Both the position numbers and the translations under genes were made by a program. Below the pieces are notes generated by a model. The model did not search any database. It was not told where the DNA came from and saw nothing but the letters and a program-made list of their open reading frames with translations. 64,000 nt of DNA from an uncultured Ignavibacteriales bacterium (GTDB lineage Bacteria; Bacteroidota; Ignavibacteria; Ignavibacteriales; Ignavibacteriaceae), in contig CAIYTF010000127.1 of NCBI GenBank assembly GCA_903929035.1, positions 1-64,000 on the forward strand. Direction: 5' to 3'. Positions 5,768-17,194 of this stretch are shown piece after piece. Numbering within the stretch: the first letter of the stretch is position 1; each line of letters starts with the position of its first letter.

Positions 5768-8700
5768 ATGATTAATTCACGGTCAAATTTTGCGTGGCTC
5801 GTTATGAGCTTTCTTCTATTCTTTAGTATAGAAGCTTTCTCTGCAGATGCAGTTACTGCTCCAGTTGCTGCGAACAATATACTTGCAGGTAGTACTTATA
5901 ATATAACATGGACCATTACAACAACTCCTGCCGGTAATGTTACAATAAAATATTCCCCATCGGGCACATTCCCGAATGCTGACAATGTGACGCTTACTAC
6001 TGGTACTATTGCTGTTGGTATAGGAACATATTCGTGGACTGTTCCCAGTACAGTTTCAACAGGTTGTAAAATACAAATTGTTGATGGTACTCCGACTACA
6101 ATAGTCAGTGGTGCCTTTAATGTTGTTACTTCCCCAACTTTAACTGGACCTACAGCTACACTTGCTTCATTAACCCCAGCTATTACTTGGGGTGCTGTTA
6201 CTAATGCGACCGGATATGACTATCAAATTTCGACCGCATCAGATTTTTCTGCTATTGTGTATTCAACTTCAGTGGGTGCTGTTGTAACAAGTAACGTACC
6301 CGCATCAACGCTCATAAATAATACTATTTATTATGTGCGGATTCGAGCACAAGCAGCTACAGCAATTACCGGTGCTTGGAGTTCGACTTGGCAATTTTCA
6401 ACAACCCCTATTATTACTTTCCCGAGTGGAGGTGCTGCTCTTGTTGCCGGTAACACGTACAATATAACGTGGGGCACGTTTGGCCTTACCGGTGCTGCAG
6501 GTGCTGCTTTAATAGAATTTGCACCGAATGGTGGTGCCTATGTTACAGTTACTGCTGCAGCTTCTGCTCAATCAGGAACATATTCTTGGTTAGTTCCGGC
6601 AACTGCTTCAGCTTCAGCAACCAATACAATTAGGATAACTGACGCTGCTGGTAGCACTACAGTGTTGACCAGTAATGCATTTACTATCCTTACTGCAAAT
6701 GCCACGGATTTAGTGCAGGTTGTATTTGCAAATGGTGTGAATTTTGCTTGGGCTCCTGTCGTAGCAACCACTAGTGATATTCAAATTGGTACCGCTTCTG
6801 ATTTTCTCAGCGGCATTGTTTATTCTGCAAGTTTACTAAGTAATTCAACTACCACGTTAAACGTAAGCGGCGGTTTGTTTCAAAATAATACCAAATATTA
6901 TTGGCGAATTAAATCAAGCCCAAATGCTTGGACGACAACGATAGCAACAGGCAATTTCTGGACAATACCGGGAAATGCCAATCTCCTCCTGCCGGTAGCC
7001 GATGCTGTGGATATTCCGTTAAAGCCGACTTTTACGTGGAGTCCTGTACCCGGGATGAATAACTATCAAGTTATTTATGCAGATAATCCCGGTTTTACCG
7101 GTGGTGTGACATCAGCTGTTCTTACTACGAACACGGTAACATTAGGTTCAGACTTAATTCCTAATTTTTACTATTATTGGAAAGTGAAAGCCTACAATTC
7201 AGCTAATACAGCCAATTTTAGTATAAGCGATGTAAGAAAGTTTATCACTGCATCACCGCTTACCGCACCTACGTTAGGAACACCATCGGCTTTAGCCCTG
7301 GAGGTTTCAATTACCCCCACACTTGCGTGGAGCGGTGTCACCAATGCTGAAGGCTATAGTATTCAAATTGCTGCCGATGCAGCGTTTGCAGCAATTGTCT
7401 ATTCAGGCACAACAACTGAAGTATCCAATACCGTCCTGTCTCCATTATCCTATAATACTACCTATTATTGGAGAGTCAAAGCAACAAAGACAAATGGATT
7501 AGATGCGAGTGTATGGAGTGCGGTAAGAAGTTTTACGACAAAAGTACTCTCAATTCCTGTTCTTGCTCTGCCGGCAGATAATGCAGCGGGTGTTCCTATA
7601 CTCCCCACTCTTTCCTGGGGTGCCGTTCCCGTCAGTGAGGGATATACCGTGCAATTTGCTACGCTTCCTGATTTTACAACCGGCTTAGTACAATTCTCCG
7701 CAGGGAATAACATTAAGTTTACTGTTCCCGTAGGCTCCGAATTATCCCCTAATTTGGTCTATTATTGGCGGGTTCAGGCAACAAAACTTGATGGAAAAAC
7801 AAGCGAATGGAGTACCATAAGAAGTTTTACCACTAATATGGCTCCTCCAATTCTTGCATACCCTCTCGATGACCCAAGTCCTTATGTTCCTATAAGCTAT
7901 TTGCGTGTACCATACAAGTGGCAGAGTGTAGCCGGTGCTTCTTTTTATGATTTGCAGGTGTGCAAAAGCAAGTCTTTTACTACTACTGATTTGAAAACAT
8001 ATTCAAATATTGCCGCTGTTGCAGCAATGCCTGTTATTACCTATACCCCTTCTGACTTTCTTGAGACCGGAACAGTGTACTTTTGGCGCGTACGGGTTAA
8101 AATAGGATCTGTAACATCTGAATATTCAACTCCCTGGGAATTCAAGACAGGTGCAGCGAGTACTTCCATCCCCGGTGGTGATTTAAATGCTACAATATTA
8201 TTTGACCATGCCAACGGCAGAATATCCCAAATTAAATATAAAGCGGCAGGCGGTGGTTCCGATAAACAAATTCTTAATATTAATTTAAATGATAAGAATA
8301 AAACCGGTTTATGCAGAATCAATAGCGAAACTAATACAAAATTAGCCTCTTGGGATGAAACAACATCTCCTAATACCTATGTGTATAACTATGAGAATAC
8401 CTTGTATGGTGCTAAGACTGATTCTATAGTTTGGGGAACAAGCGGAATAGAAGTATATGTCAAACTTAAATTAGATGCAAATAAACAAGCCAACGTAAAT
8501 GCTTCGTTTATGCCGGGCGGAAATATGACGCCGATTTCAGACTATATTATGATTGATTCGGCAGTAACCGCAGCCGGTGATTTGAAAATATCCAAGTATA
8601 ATCTCAATTATTTATCGGGAACAACACCTGTTTATTCCGGTAAATCATCATTAGCCGCAATTTTTGATACAGATTATAGTGAATATTTCGGTTATAAAAG

Positions 8701-10933
8701 CGATTCTGTTGTATCGGCTGTAATACCCGCGGGAGCGGCATTCGGTCCCGTCCTTACTTATCCGAGTAAAGCTACAGCACAAGCCGTTAACATAAACTTC
8801 AGTGTAAAACCAAATAAAAATGCCTTTTTTATTTGGGCGACTAATAATACGTATAATAACTATATAGCTGTAACTGCACCTGTTGCCAGATCTGTGGTGC
8901 CTAATAATTCTTCACAAACTATCACGTGGGATAATTTTGGTACACTGCCGGCGGTAACCGATATAGCCGCTATCCAGCTTTCAACAGACGGCGGAGCTAC
9001 TTTTGGGATTCTTTTGGAGCAAGGTACTACTCCCGTTAATGCTGGTACTACAACACTTACTTTACCTGATTTAAAGGCAGCAGTTTATAGTCTTACTCTA
9101 CCCCAGAGAAATTGCGTGATTAAGGTTTTCGGTAAGAATGCATCGGCAGTTTCCGGTGTTTTCACTATTTCCGATGCAACAGCAAGTACGTTTGCAATTG
9201 CTACCGATTTAGTAGGTTCTCCTACCAATAGGGTAACTATTCCTATTGATATAGCAAGTTACGGCGGTACTCCTATTGGTGCGTTTGATGCCAGAGTACT
9301 GTATGATAAAAACATACTCACGTACGTGGGTTCGAGCAATAACCTGACTAACTGGACAGTTGGAGCAACAAATAATGCCGCAGGCGGTTATGTTCAAATA
9401 GGTGCTTACCAAGGTGGAGGTACACTTATTAGTGCTGCTTCCGCCGGCATTGTTACCTTAGTGTTCTCCATTAATTCTACTGCCCGCTTAGGCACGCAGA
9501 CTTCTTTGCAAATTAACAATACCTATCTGGCTGCATCCGGAGCCACTGGGTCATCACTTAATGTTGCCGGACAAGATGGAAACCTTAGCCTCTTTGGAAG
9601 AGTTTCGGGATTCTTGCGTTACAGCATTAATAAAAAGCCGATAATCGGCAATAGTACTATCAGCTTAACTGATTCCGATAATCCTTCAAATAATGGTTTG
9701 TCCTTAACGGATTTAAATGGTTTCTTTGATTTCTCCGGCAAAAGACCGGGAGGTTTAGTAACTATTGTTCCGGACAGCACCAAAACTTATGACGCGTTAG
9801 CGGTTACTGCAACCGATGCGGCACTTGCCTTTGCGGGCAGAGACGGCGGTCCTACTCCTTTATCATTTGCGCAAATGATTGCTGCCGATGTGAACGGTGA
9901 CGGAATTGTCAATGCTTCTGACGCAGCATCTATCCTGCGGCTTTCATCAGGTTCAGTTACTCCGGCTGCTATTACCACCCCGGCACTCAGTAATTGGATA
10001 TATGTTGATTCAAGTTATAAGTTGACGGCAACGAACTGGCAGACTGCTCCTCGTTACATTCAATATAATCCGCTTGATTCAGTGAAAGCTAAACAAAGCT
10101 TCTGGGGTGTGTTGAGAGGTGATGTTGACGGAAGTTATATTCCAGCTTTCTTAGCAAAACCTGTGTTCGAGAAAACCGCCTATGATTCGACAGCTGTGTT
10201 AATCAGCGTTCCTGAGAAAGTGTATGCTCTCCCGGGCGATACAGTGTATATTCCTGTTAATGCTGCACTGCATAGCAAACAGATAGGAGCTTTCAATCTC
10301 TCCTTGCAGTTAGACACAAACTTTGAATATACAGGCAAGTGCGTGTTTGGTTCGGCAACTAAAAACTTAGGCTGGTCAATGAGTTCTTTTATGGAACCAT
10401 CTGGCCGCCTGAATATAGCGACAACCGATCTGAACGGCACGCTTGATCCAATCAGTACCGATGGCACGCTTTTAGTTCTTTCTTATGTCGTAAAAAATAC
10501 AGCTAAATTGGGTGATTCGTACCAAGTACAATTATCCAGATTCGCGGTTGCAAATTCAAAACTTGCACTTCTTACCATAAATTCAAATGACGGGTTAGTA
10601 TCCGTGAATAAGAACCCCACAGCAGTTGAAAACGACAAAAATTCTATTGTAACGGAATACGCGTTATCGCAGAATTACCCGAATCCGTTCAATCCAAGCA
10701 CGACAATCAGTTATGCTTTGCCTAAAGAAAGTAAAGTTACAATTGAAATTTTTAATTCATTAGGACAGAGTATATCAGTATTGTTCGATGGAAAACAATC
10801 CGCCGGACATCAGTCAGCCATCTGGAATGCCAAGAATATGGCATCAGGTGTTTACTTCTACTCGATAAAAGCAACTTCTGTTTCCGATGGAGCAAAGTTC
10901 AATTCAGTTAAAAAACTGATACTTATGAAATAA
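5768..10933 (+). CDS. Giant type IX-secreted surface protein with FN3-like, cohesin-like and dockerin-like modules
   Basis: This 1,721-aa protein has a signal peptide (cleavage near AFSA-DA), then alternating beta modules. Ig-like 'AGSTYNITW' domains lie at about 27-121, 216-311 and 1034-1135. About six fibronectin-III-like repeats (TYYWRVKA... signature) lie between 125 and 790, with a separate beta-rich region at 800-1030. A cohesin-like fold is at about 1142-1274, a dockerin-type calcium loop DVNGDGIVNASDA at about 1374-1386, and a second cohesin-like domain at about 1477-1614. The C-terminus (1631-1721) is a type A sorting domain starting LSQNYPNPFNPST. It is exported through the type IX system (SprA at 45013-52260) and probably cell-surface attached. 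Ligands are unknown. ATG is supported by GAAAGGA upstream. Confidence 0.9.
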   Translation: MINSRSNFAWLVMSFLLFFSIEAFSADAVTAPVAANNILAGSTYNITWTITTTPAGNVTIKYSPSGTFPNADNVTLTTGTIAVGIGTYSWTVPSTVSTGCKIQIVDGTPTTIVSGAFNVVTSPTLTGPTATLASLTPAITWGAVTNATGYDYQISTASDFSAIVYSTSVGAVVTSNVPASTLINNTIYYVRIRAQAATAITGAWSSTWQFSTTPIITFPSGGAALVAGNTYNITWGTFGLTGAAGAALIEFAPNGGAYVTVTAAASAQSGTYSWLVPATASASATNTIRITDAAGSTTVLTSNAFTILTANATDLVQVVFANGVNFAWAPVVATTSDIQIGTASDFLSGIVYSASLLSNSTTTLNVSGGLFQNNTKYYWRIKSSPNAWTTTIATGNFWTIPGNANLLLPVADAVDIPLKPTFTWSPVPGMNNYQVIYADNPGFTGGVTSAVLTTNTVTLGSDLIPNFYYYWKVKAYNSANTANFSISDVRKFITASPLTAPTLGTPSALALEVSITPTLAWSGVTNAEGYSIQIAADAAFAAIVYSGTTTEVSNTVLSPLSYNTTYYWRVKATKTNGLDASVWSAVRSFTTKVLSIPVLALPADNAAGVPILPTLSWGAVPVSEGYTVQFATLPDFTTGLVQFSAGNNIKFTVPVGSELSPNLVYYWRVQATKLDGKTSEWSTIRSFTTNMAPPILAYPLDDPSPYVPISYLRVPYKWQSVAGASFYDLQVCKSKSFTTTDLKTYSNIAAVAAMPVITYTPSDFLETGTVYFWRVRVKIGSVTSEYSTPWEFKTGAASTSIPGGDLNATILFDHANGRISQIKYKAAGGGSDKQILNINLNDKNKTGLCRINSETNTKLASWDETTSPNTYVYNYENTLYGAKTDSIVWGTSGIEVYVKLKLDANKQANVNASFMPGGNMTPISDYIMIDSAVTAAGDLKISKYNLNYLSGTTPVYSGKSSLAAIFDTDYSEYFGYKSDSVVSAVIPAGAAFGPVLTYPSKATAQAVNINFSVKPNKNAFFIWATNNTYNNYIAVTAPVARSVVPNNSSQTITWDNFGTLPAVTDIAAIQLSTDGGATFGILLEQGTTPVNAGTTTLTLPDLKAAVYSLTLPQRNCVIKVFGKNASAVSGVFTISDATASTFAIATDLVGSPTNRVTIPIDIASYGGTPIGAFDARVLYDKNILTYVGSSNNLTNWTVGATNNAAGGYVQIGAYQGGGTLISAASAGIVTLVFSINSTARLGTQTSLQINNTYLAASGATGSSLNVAGQDGNLSLFGRVSGFLRYSINKKPIIGNSTISLTDSDNPSNNGLSLTDLNGFFDFSGKRPGGLVTIVPDSTKTYDALAVTATDAALAFAGRDGGPTPLSFAQMIAADVNGDGIVNASDAASILRLSSGSVTPAAITTPALSNWIYVDSSYKLTATNWQTAPRYIQYNPLDSVKAKQSFWGVLRGDVDGSYIPAFLAKPVFEKTAYDSTAVLISVPEKVYALPGDTVYIPVNAALHSKQIGAFNLSLQLDTNFEYTGKCVFGSATKNLGWSMSSFMEPSGRLNIATTDLNGTLDPISTDGTLLVLSYVVKNTAKLGDSYQVQLSRFAVANSKLALLTINSNDGLVSVNKNPTAVENDKNSIVTEYALSQNYPNPFNPSTTISYALPKESKVTIEIFNSLGQSISVLFDGKQSAGHQSAIWNAKNMASGVYFYSIKATSVSDGAKFNSVKKLILMK

Positions 10934-10954
10934 CCCAATCATATAATCCATATC

Positions 10955-10992
10955 AAGGGCGGAAGCATTAAAAAGGCTTCCGCCCTTTTTTT
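10955..10992 (+). terminator. Rho-independent terminator after the surface protein
   Basis: A perfect 12-bp stem, AAGGGCGGAAGC paired with GCTTCCGCCCTT, encloses a 9-nt loop and is followed by a T run. It lies 22 nt after the stop codon at 10933 and is the clearest terminator in the window. Confidence 0.93.
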
Positions 10993-11051
10993 ATGCACGG
11001 GGAATGTTGTTTGAATGGTCTGCTCAACGGAAGGTATCTCGCGGTGAAATA

Positions 11052-11234
11052 ATAACCCCTCACCCTGCCCTCTCCCGAAAGAGTAATGTCACTAACATAG
11101 TAAAAATTGCCCATTTAGGAAAACCCACCCTTAATCCCCCGACTCATCGGGGCAGGCTCTCCCTTATAAAGGGAGGGCGGGGGTGGGTTTGTTTTATTTT
11201 GTTAAGTTAGTGCCATTACCCGAAGGAGAGGGAA
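11052..11234. repeat. Nested palindromic (MITE-like) element between surface protein and gyrA
   Basis: Three inverted-repeat layers are nested. The outer arms are CCTCTCCCGAAAG near 11080 and CCCGAAGGAGAGG near 11220-11230. The middle arms are GTAATGTCACTAAC at about 11085 and GTTAGTGCCATTAC at about 11205. The inner arms are AACCCACCC at about 11122 and GGGTGGGTT near 11181-11189, with GGGAGGGCGGGGG opposite CCCCC. The 68-aa ORF at 11004-11210 crosses it and has no protein-like character. It lies between genes that converge from opposite strands. Confidence 0.6.
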
Positions 11235-11265
11235 TTTTTTCATAGCCTGCTAACAACAACCGGTT

Positions 11266-13722
11266 TTATTCAGCGGAGCCGCTTGTCACTTCTTCCTCAT
11301 CTTCAGGAAGCACTTTTGCAATATCTGCAATAGAATCGCCATCTTTTAATTTAAGCAGGCGCACGCCAACGGTATTCCTGCCCATTACGCGGAGTTCCTT
11401 GATTCCTTGACGAATGACCATACCTCGCGTGGTAATAATTACTAATTCTTCCGCGTCAGTTACCTCCATCATCGCGATCATATTACCGGCTTTTTCAGAT
11501 GTTTTAACGGTTATTACACCCTTTCCGCCTCTTTTCGTAATGCGGTAGTCAGCAATTTCAGAGCGTTTGCCGAAACCGTTCTCTGTAACAACCAATATTG
11601 TTGCCTGTCTTTTTATTACCAATAAACCTACAACTTTGTCGTCTTTGCCAAGGTTCACACCGCGGACACCGGTTGCAGTTCTTCCAATATCACGAACATC
11701 TGATTCGTGGAAACGAATTGCAAAACCGTGTGAAGTGCCAATAACAATGTCGTTGCTTCCATCCGAAAGTTTAACTGAAATCAAGCTGTCGCCTTCGTTC
11801 AAGCCAATCGCGTTGATTCCGCCTTTACGAACATTGCCGTAAGCTGAAAGAACAGTTTTCTTAATAACGCCCTGTTTAGTACACATAATCAAGAATTGAT
11901 CATCCTTAAATTCTTTCACGGCAACAAACGCGCTGATCACTTCATCTTTTTCTTTTTCGATAAGATTAATAATCGATCTGCCTTTTGTCGCTCGTCCTCC
12001 TTCGGGCAGTTCGTGTACTTTCAGCCAATAGCATCTGCCCTTATCGGTGAAGAACAATATATATTGATGCGTTGAAGCAACAAACATATGCTCGATAAAG
12101 TCGTCCTCGTTCATACCTGAACCAATAACACCTTTACCGCCGCGTCCCTGTCTCCTGTAACCGCTCACGGGGAAGCGTTTAATAAAGCCTTTATGGGAAA
12201 TTGTAACTACAACATCTTCTTCCGCGATCATATCCTCGATAGAAAACTCTTCAAAGCTGTATATTATTTCAGTGCGGCGCGCATCTCCATAGCGTTCTTT
12301 CAACTCCAAGAGTTCATTGCGAATAATCAAATTTCGCTGATCTTCATTAGCCAAAATACCGCGCAGCTTTTCAATCAATTTAATAATTTCCTTGTACTCA
12401 TCTTCAATTTTCTTACGCTCAAGTCCGGTAAGACGCTGCAGACGCATATCCAAGATAGCTTTTGCCTGAATTTCCGAAAGCTTAAACTTTCGTATTAAAT
12501 TATTCTTGGCAGTCTCAACATCGCGCGATTTCTTGATTGTTTCAATAACTTCATCAATATTATCAAGCGCGATAATATAGCCTTCTAAAATATGCGCGCG
12601 GCGTTCTGCTGCATCCAGCTCGAACTTTGTTCGCCTGATGAGTACTTCCATCCTGTGGGCAAGGAAGTGAGTCATCATTTCTTTCAAGGTCAAAACTTTT
12701 GGCATCCCGTTAACAAGCGCGAGCATATTAACACCAAAGGTGGTCTGCATTTGTGTATGCTTATAAAGCTGATTGATTACCACTTCCGTTTGGGCATCTC
12801 TCTTTAGTTCGATAACCACGCGCATACCATCTCGGTCGGATTCATCGCGAATATTGGAAATACCATCGATTTTTCCTTCCTTAACCAGACCGGCAATTTT
12901 CTCAATCAAATTGGCTTTATTAACCTGATACGGCAGTTCGGAAATAATAATATTTTCTCTTCCGTTTTTCAACAAATCTTTACTTGTAACAGCGCGAACC
13001 AAAAGTTTCCCGCGCCCTGTAAGATAGGCATCACGCACACCATCATAACCAACAATTTTACCGCCTGTCGGAAAATCGGGAGCAATAACGTGCTTCATAA
13101 GTTTTTCAATAGTAATTTCAGGGTTATTGATTAATGCAATTAATCCGTCAATAACTTCTGTCAAATTGTGCGGAGGAATGTTTGTTGCCATACCAACAGC
13201 AATACCGCTTGAACCGTTAATCAGCAGGTTCGGCAAGTAGCAAGGCATAACTTTTGGCTCTTGCAAAGAATCGTCAAAATTTGGGGCAAAGTCAACAGTA
13301 TTTTTATCAAGATCGCGAAGAATTTCATCCGCGATTCGCGCAAGACGAGCTTCAGTATAACGCATTGCCGCGGGAGAATCACCGTCAACGGAACCGAAGT
13401 TTCCTTGTCCTTGGACCAGCGGATAACGCAAGGAAAAATCCTGCACCATACGCACCATTGTATCATAGACGGCCGAATCACCGTGGGGATGATACTTACC
13501 GAGAACTTCTCCAACGATTCTTGCTGATTTTTTATAGGGTTTATTATGGGCGACACCGAGTTCATACATACCAAAAAGTACGCGGCGGTGAACCGGTTTT
13601 AGACCATCTCTCACGTCAGGCAAGGCACGAGCCACGATAACGGACATTGAATAATCAATATACGATGATCGCATTTCGTCTTCTAACGCGACCGGGTTAA
13701 TATTATCAAACATAGAACTCAT
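11266..13722 (-). CDS. gyrA: DNA gyrase subunit A
   Basis: GyrA breaks and rejoins DNA in the A2B2 gyrase that adds negative supercoils. At 818 aa it has the N-terminal breakage-reunion domain with catalytic Y122 in [10 protein letters not shown]. The quinolone-resistance region reads [10 protein letters not shown] with S83 and D87, the susceptible-type residues. The C-terminal beta-pinwheel begins near residue 500. The usual GyrA box QRRGGKG reads QGRGGKG here, and a second box-like TKRGGKG appears late in the pinwheel. It follows gyrB by 35 nt as the last gene of a dnaN-recF-dciA-gyrB-gyrA unit. Confidence 0.97.
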   Translation of the reverse strand: MSSMFDNINPVALEDEMRSSYIDYSMSVIVARALPDVRDGLKPVHRRVLFGMYELGVAHNKPYKKSARIVGEVLGKYHPHGDSAVYDTMVRMVQDFSLRYPLVQGQGNFGSVDGDSPAAMRYTEARLARIADEILRDLDKNTVDFAPNFDDSLQEPKVMPCYLPNLLINGSSGIAVGMATNIPPHNLTEVIDGLIALINNPEITIEKLMKHVIAPDFPTGGKIVGYDGVRDAYLTGRGKLLVRAVTSKDLLKNGRENIIISELPYQVNKANLIEKIAGLVKEGKIDGISNIRDESDRDGMRVVIELKRDAQTEVVINQLYKHTQMQTTFGVNMLALVNGMPKVLTLKEMMTHFLAHRMEVLIRRTKFELDAAERRAHILEGYIIALDNIDEVIETIKKSRDVETAKNNLIRKFKLSEIQAKAILDMRLQRLTGLERKKIEDEYKEIIKLIEKLRGILANEDQRNLIIRNELLELKERYGDARRTEIIYSFEEFSIEDMIAEEDVVVTISHKGFIKRFPVSGYRRQGRGGKGVIGSGMNEDDFIEHMFVASTHQYILFFTDKGRCYWLKVHELPEGGRATKGRSIINLIEKEKDEVISAFVAVKEFKDDQFLIMCTKQGVIKKTVLSAYGNVRKGGINAIGLNEGDSLISVKLSDGSNDIVIGTSHGFAIRFHESDVRDIGRTATGVRGVNLGKDDKVVGLLVIKRQATILVVTENGFGKRSEIADYRITKRGGKGVITVKTSEKAGNMIAMMEVTDAEELVIITTRGMVIRQGIKELRVMGRNTVGVRLLKLKDGDSIADIAKVLPEDEEEVTSGSAE

Positions 13723-13757
13723 AGATAAAATTTATTTTCTTTTTTTCAATTACGAAA

Positions 13758-15767
<2,010 letters not shown>

Positions 15768-15801
15768 TCAACTTTGTCCTATAATTTCTAAATTCATAAT
15801 A

Positions 15802-16113
15802 CTAACAAAAACGGACTTTTTTTACCCGTTCTTCCTTAAAATATTCATTGATTTTTTTTACTATCTCTGTGTCGTGAAATTTTAATTCACCCTTTAGTAC
15901 AGAATAATCAACGTTTATATATAAAATCTTTTTTTCAAACTTTGCCGGTGTGGCTTTACCGAGTAAACCGGGGAATATCACAAAAAAGTTTTCAATTACT
16001 TCACCGTTAAGAATCAGTTCGTGTACTTTCTTCAGCAGGGGCGACGCGGCAATAATTTCGCCAACGCTGTTTGCCTGTTCAATTTTCTCTCTGCGCTTGA
16101 CCTTCTTTGACAT
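15802..16113 (-). CDS. DciA-like protein (DUF721)
   Basis: This 103-aa protein has the short DUF721 pattern: a basic N-terminus, then 'GKATPAKFEKKILYINVDYSVLKGELKFHDTEIVKKINEYF ... VKKVRF'. In other bacteria DUF721/DciA proteins load or assist the replicative helicase DnaB where DnaC is absent. Its location between recF and gyrB in a replication operon is the classic DUF721 context. The start overlaps the end of recF by 35 nt, suggesting translational coupling; no later ATG fits. Family assignment is by pattern and context. Confidence 0.8.
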   Translation of the reverse strand: MSKKVKRREKIEQANSVGEIIAASPLLKKVHELILNGEVIENFFVIFPGLLGKATPAKFEKKILYINVDYSVLKGELKFHDTEIVKKINEYFKEERVKKVRFC

Positions 16114-17194
16114 AAAATACTTTGTCGCTCGATTGATTTACAACTTGTTCATAATTTGAAAAATCGGTCATTGTCAAAAATGACTGCCCGATATCGTTTA
16201 AATATCCGCTAATATTAAAAGCACGTTTCTTGTCTAATTCGCTGTAAATATCATCAAGTAAAAACAGTGGTTTCTTACCGGTAACATTCTTCAGATAATA
16301 ATATTGGGCGAAACGCAGTGCCACTTGAAATGTTTTATGCTGCCCTTGAGAACCAAACGACTTTAAATTTTTATTATCCACTGAAAAAATAAAATCATCG
16401 CGATGCGGACCAGTCAAATTGGACTCTCTGCGCAATTCTTCATTCCTGCGTTGAAGCAGTTTTTCCATAAAAAACGATTCATTGATTGAACTTGCCGCGC
16501 CCGGGAATGGTTCATATCCGATAAACGGAATTTCACCATCCGGAAAAATTCTTCTATATGCAGTTGTTATGTACTCGGCAAATTCCTCGATAAATTCTCC
16601 GCGTTTATTTATGAGAACCGTGCCGCTTTTAACAAGCTTTTCATCCCATACTTCTAACTGCGATAAATATTCCTGCCGTGAATGCACTTTTATTTGAGAT
16701 AAAAGAGAACTGCGATGTTTTAAGACTTTCCCATAATCGAGCAAACACCCCAAATAATATTCACTTGCCTGAGAAAGAATTGCATCGACAAATTTTCTTC
16801 TTCCGCCGGGCCCGCCTTGAGTAAGTTCGTGGTCTTCAGGGGTTAACAAAACAACCGGAAATTTTCCGATTATACTTGACGGCCGATAAACCGGTTTCCC
16901 GTCAAGAAAATAAGTTCGCCTGCTCTCACCGGGAGCAAAATAAACCCGAACATCGTTAGAAATTGTATCGCGAAATTTTCCTGAGATCTCAAAATTATTC
17001 CCGTCAAAATTTATACACTCGCTATCAGAAGAGTTCCTAAACCCTTTGGTAGTGCATAAAAAATAAATTGCCTCTAAAACTGTTGTTTTCCCTTGTCCGT
17101 TACCTCCAACCAAAAAATTCAATCTATCCGAAAAATCAAATTCTGTCTTTCGATGAATTTTAAAGTTATTTAATTCAACGTGCTCTAAAGCCAT
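16079..17194 (-). CDS. recF: RecF recombination/gap-repair ATPase
   Basis: RecF is an SMC-like ABC ATPase that helps RecOR load RecA at single-stranded gaps. The 371-aa protein has Walker A GGNGQGKT (30-37), the signature 'SFGSQGQHKTFQVALRFAQYY' and Walker B PLFLLDDIYSELD. Its start overlaps the dnaN stop by one base and its end overlaps the DciA-like gene, so the three are tightly coupled. Confidence 0.95.
   Translation of the reverse strand: MALEHVELNNFKIHRKTEFDFSDRLNFLVGGNGQGKTTVLEAIYFLCTTKGFRNSSDSECINFDGNNFEISGKFRDTISNDVRVYFAPGESRRTYFLDGKPVYRPSSIIGKFPVVLLTPEDHELTQGGPGGRRKFVDAILSQASEYYLGCLLDYGKVLKHRSSLLSQIKVHSRQEYLSQLEVWDEKLVKSGTVLINKRGEFIEEFAEYITTAYRRIFPDGEIPFIGYEPFPGAASSINESFFMEKLLQRRNEELRRESNLTGPHRDDFIFSVDNKNLKSFGSQGQHKTFQVALRFAQYYYLKNVTGKKPLFLLDDIYSELDKKRAFNISGYLNDIGQSFLTMTDFSNYEQVVNQSSDKVFYVKEGQAQREN

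Larger units (their letters stand above)
5129..5770 (+). repeat. Tandem leader/translation-start repeats upstream of the surface protein
   Basis: Three similar start cassettes occur. Copy 1: 'TAAACTTTTAAAATATATC...' (5129-5179) resuming after an insertion as 'TTTGAAAGAAAAGAGCTATG' at about 5450. Copy 2: the same text uninterrupted at 5509-5582, ending 'TTTGAAAGGAAAGAACGATG'. Copy 3: 'TTTGAAAGGATAATACGATG' just before the real gene at 5768. The codons after each ATG are also alike (AAGAATTCACC, AAAAGTTCACGG, ATTAATTCACGG). Copies 1 and 2 lead to short open frames, so they look like eroded starts of duplicated genes or a leader-peptide array. Confidence 0.7.

Noticed and set aside
11004-11210. 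68-aa ORF after the surface protein
   Set aside because: It crosses the nested palindromes and has no protein-like pattern.
13254-13640. 128-aa ORF opposite gyrA
   Set aside because: It is an antisense shadow of the conserved GyrA catalytic region.
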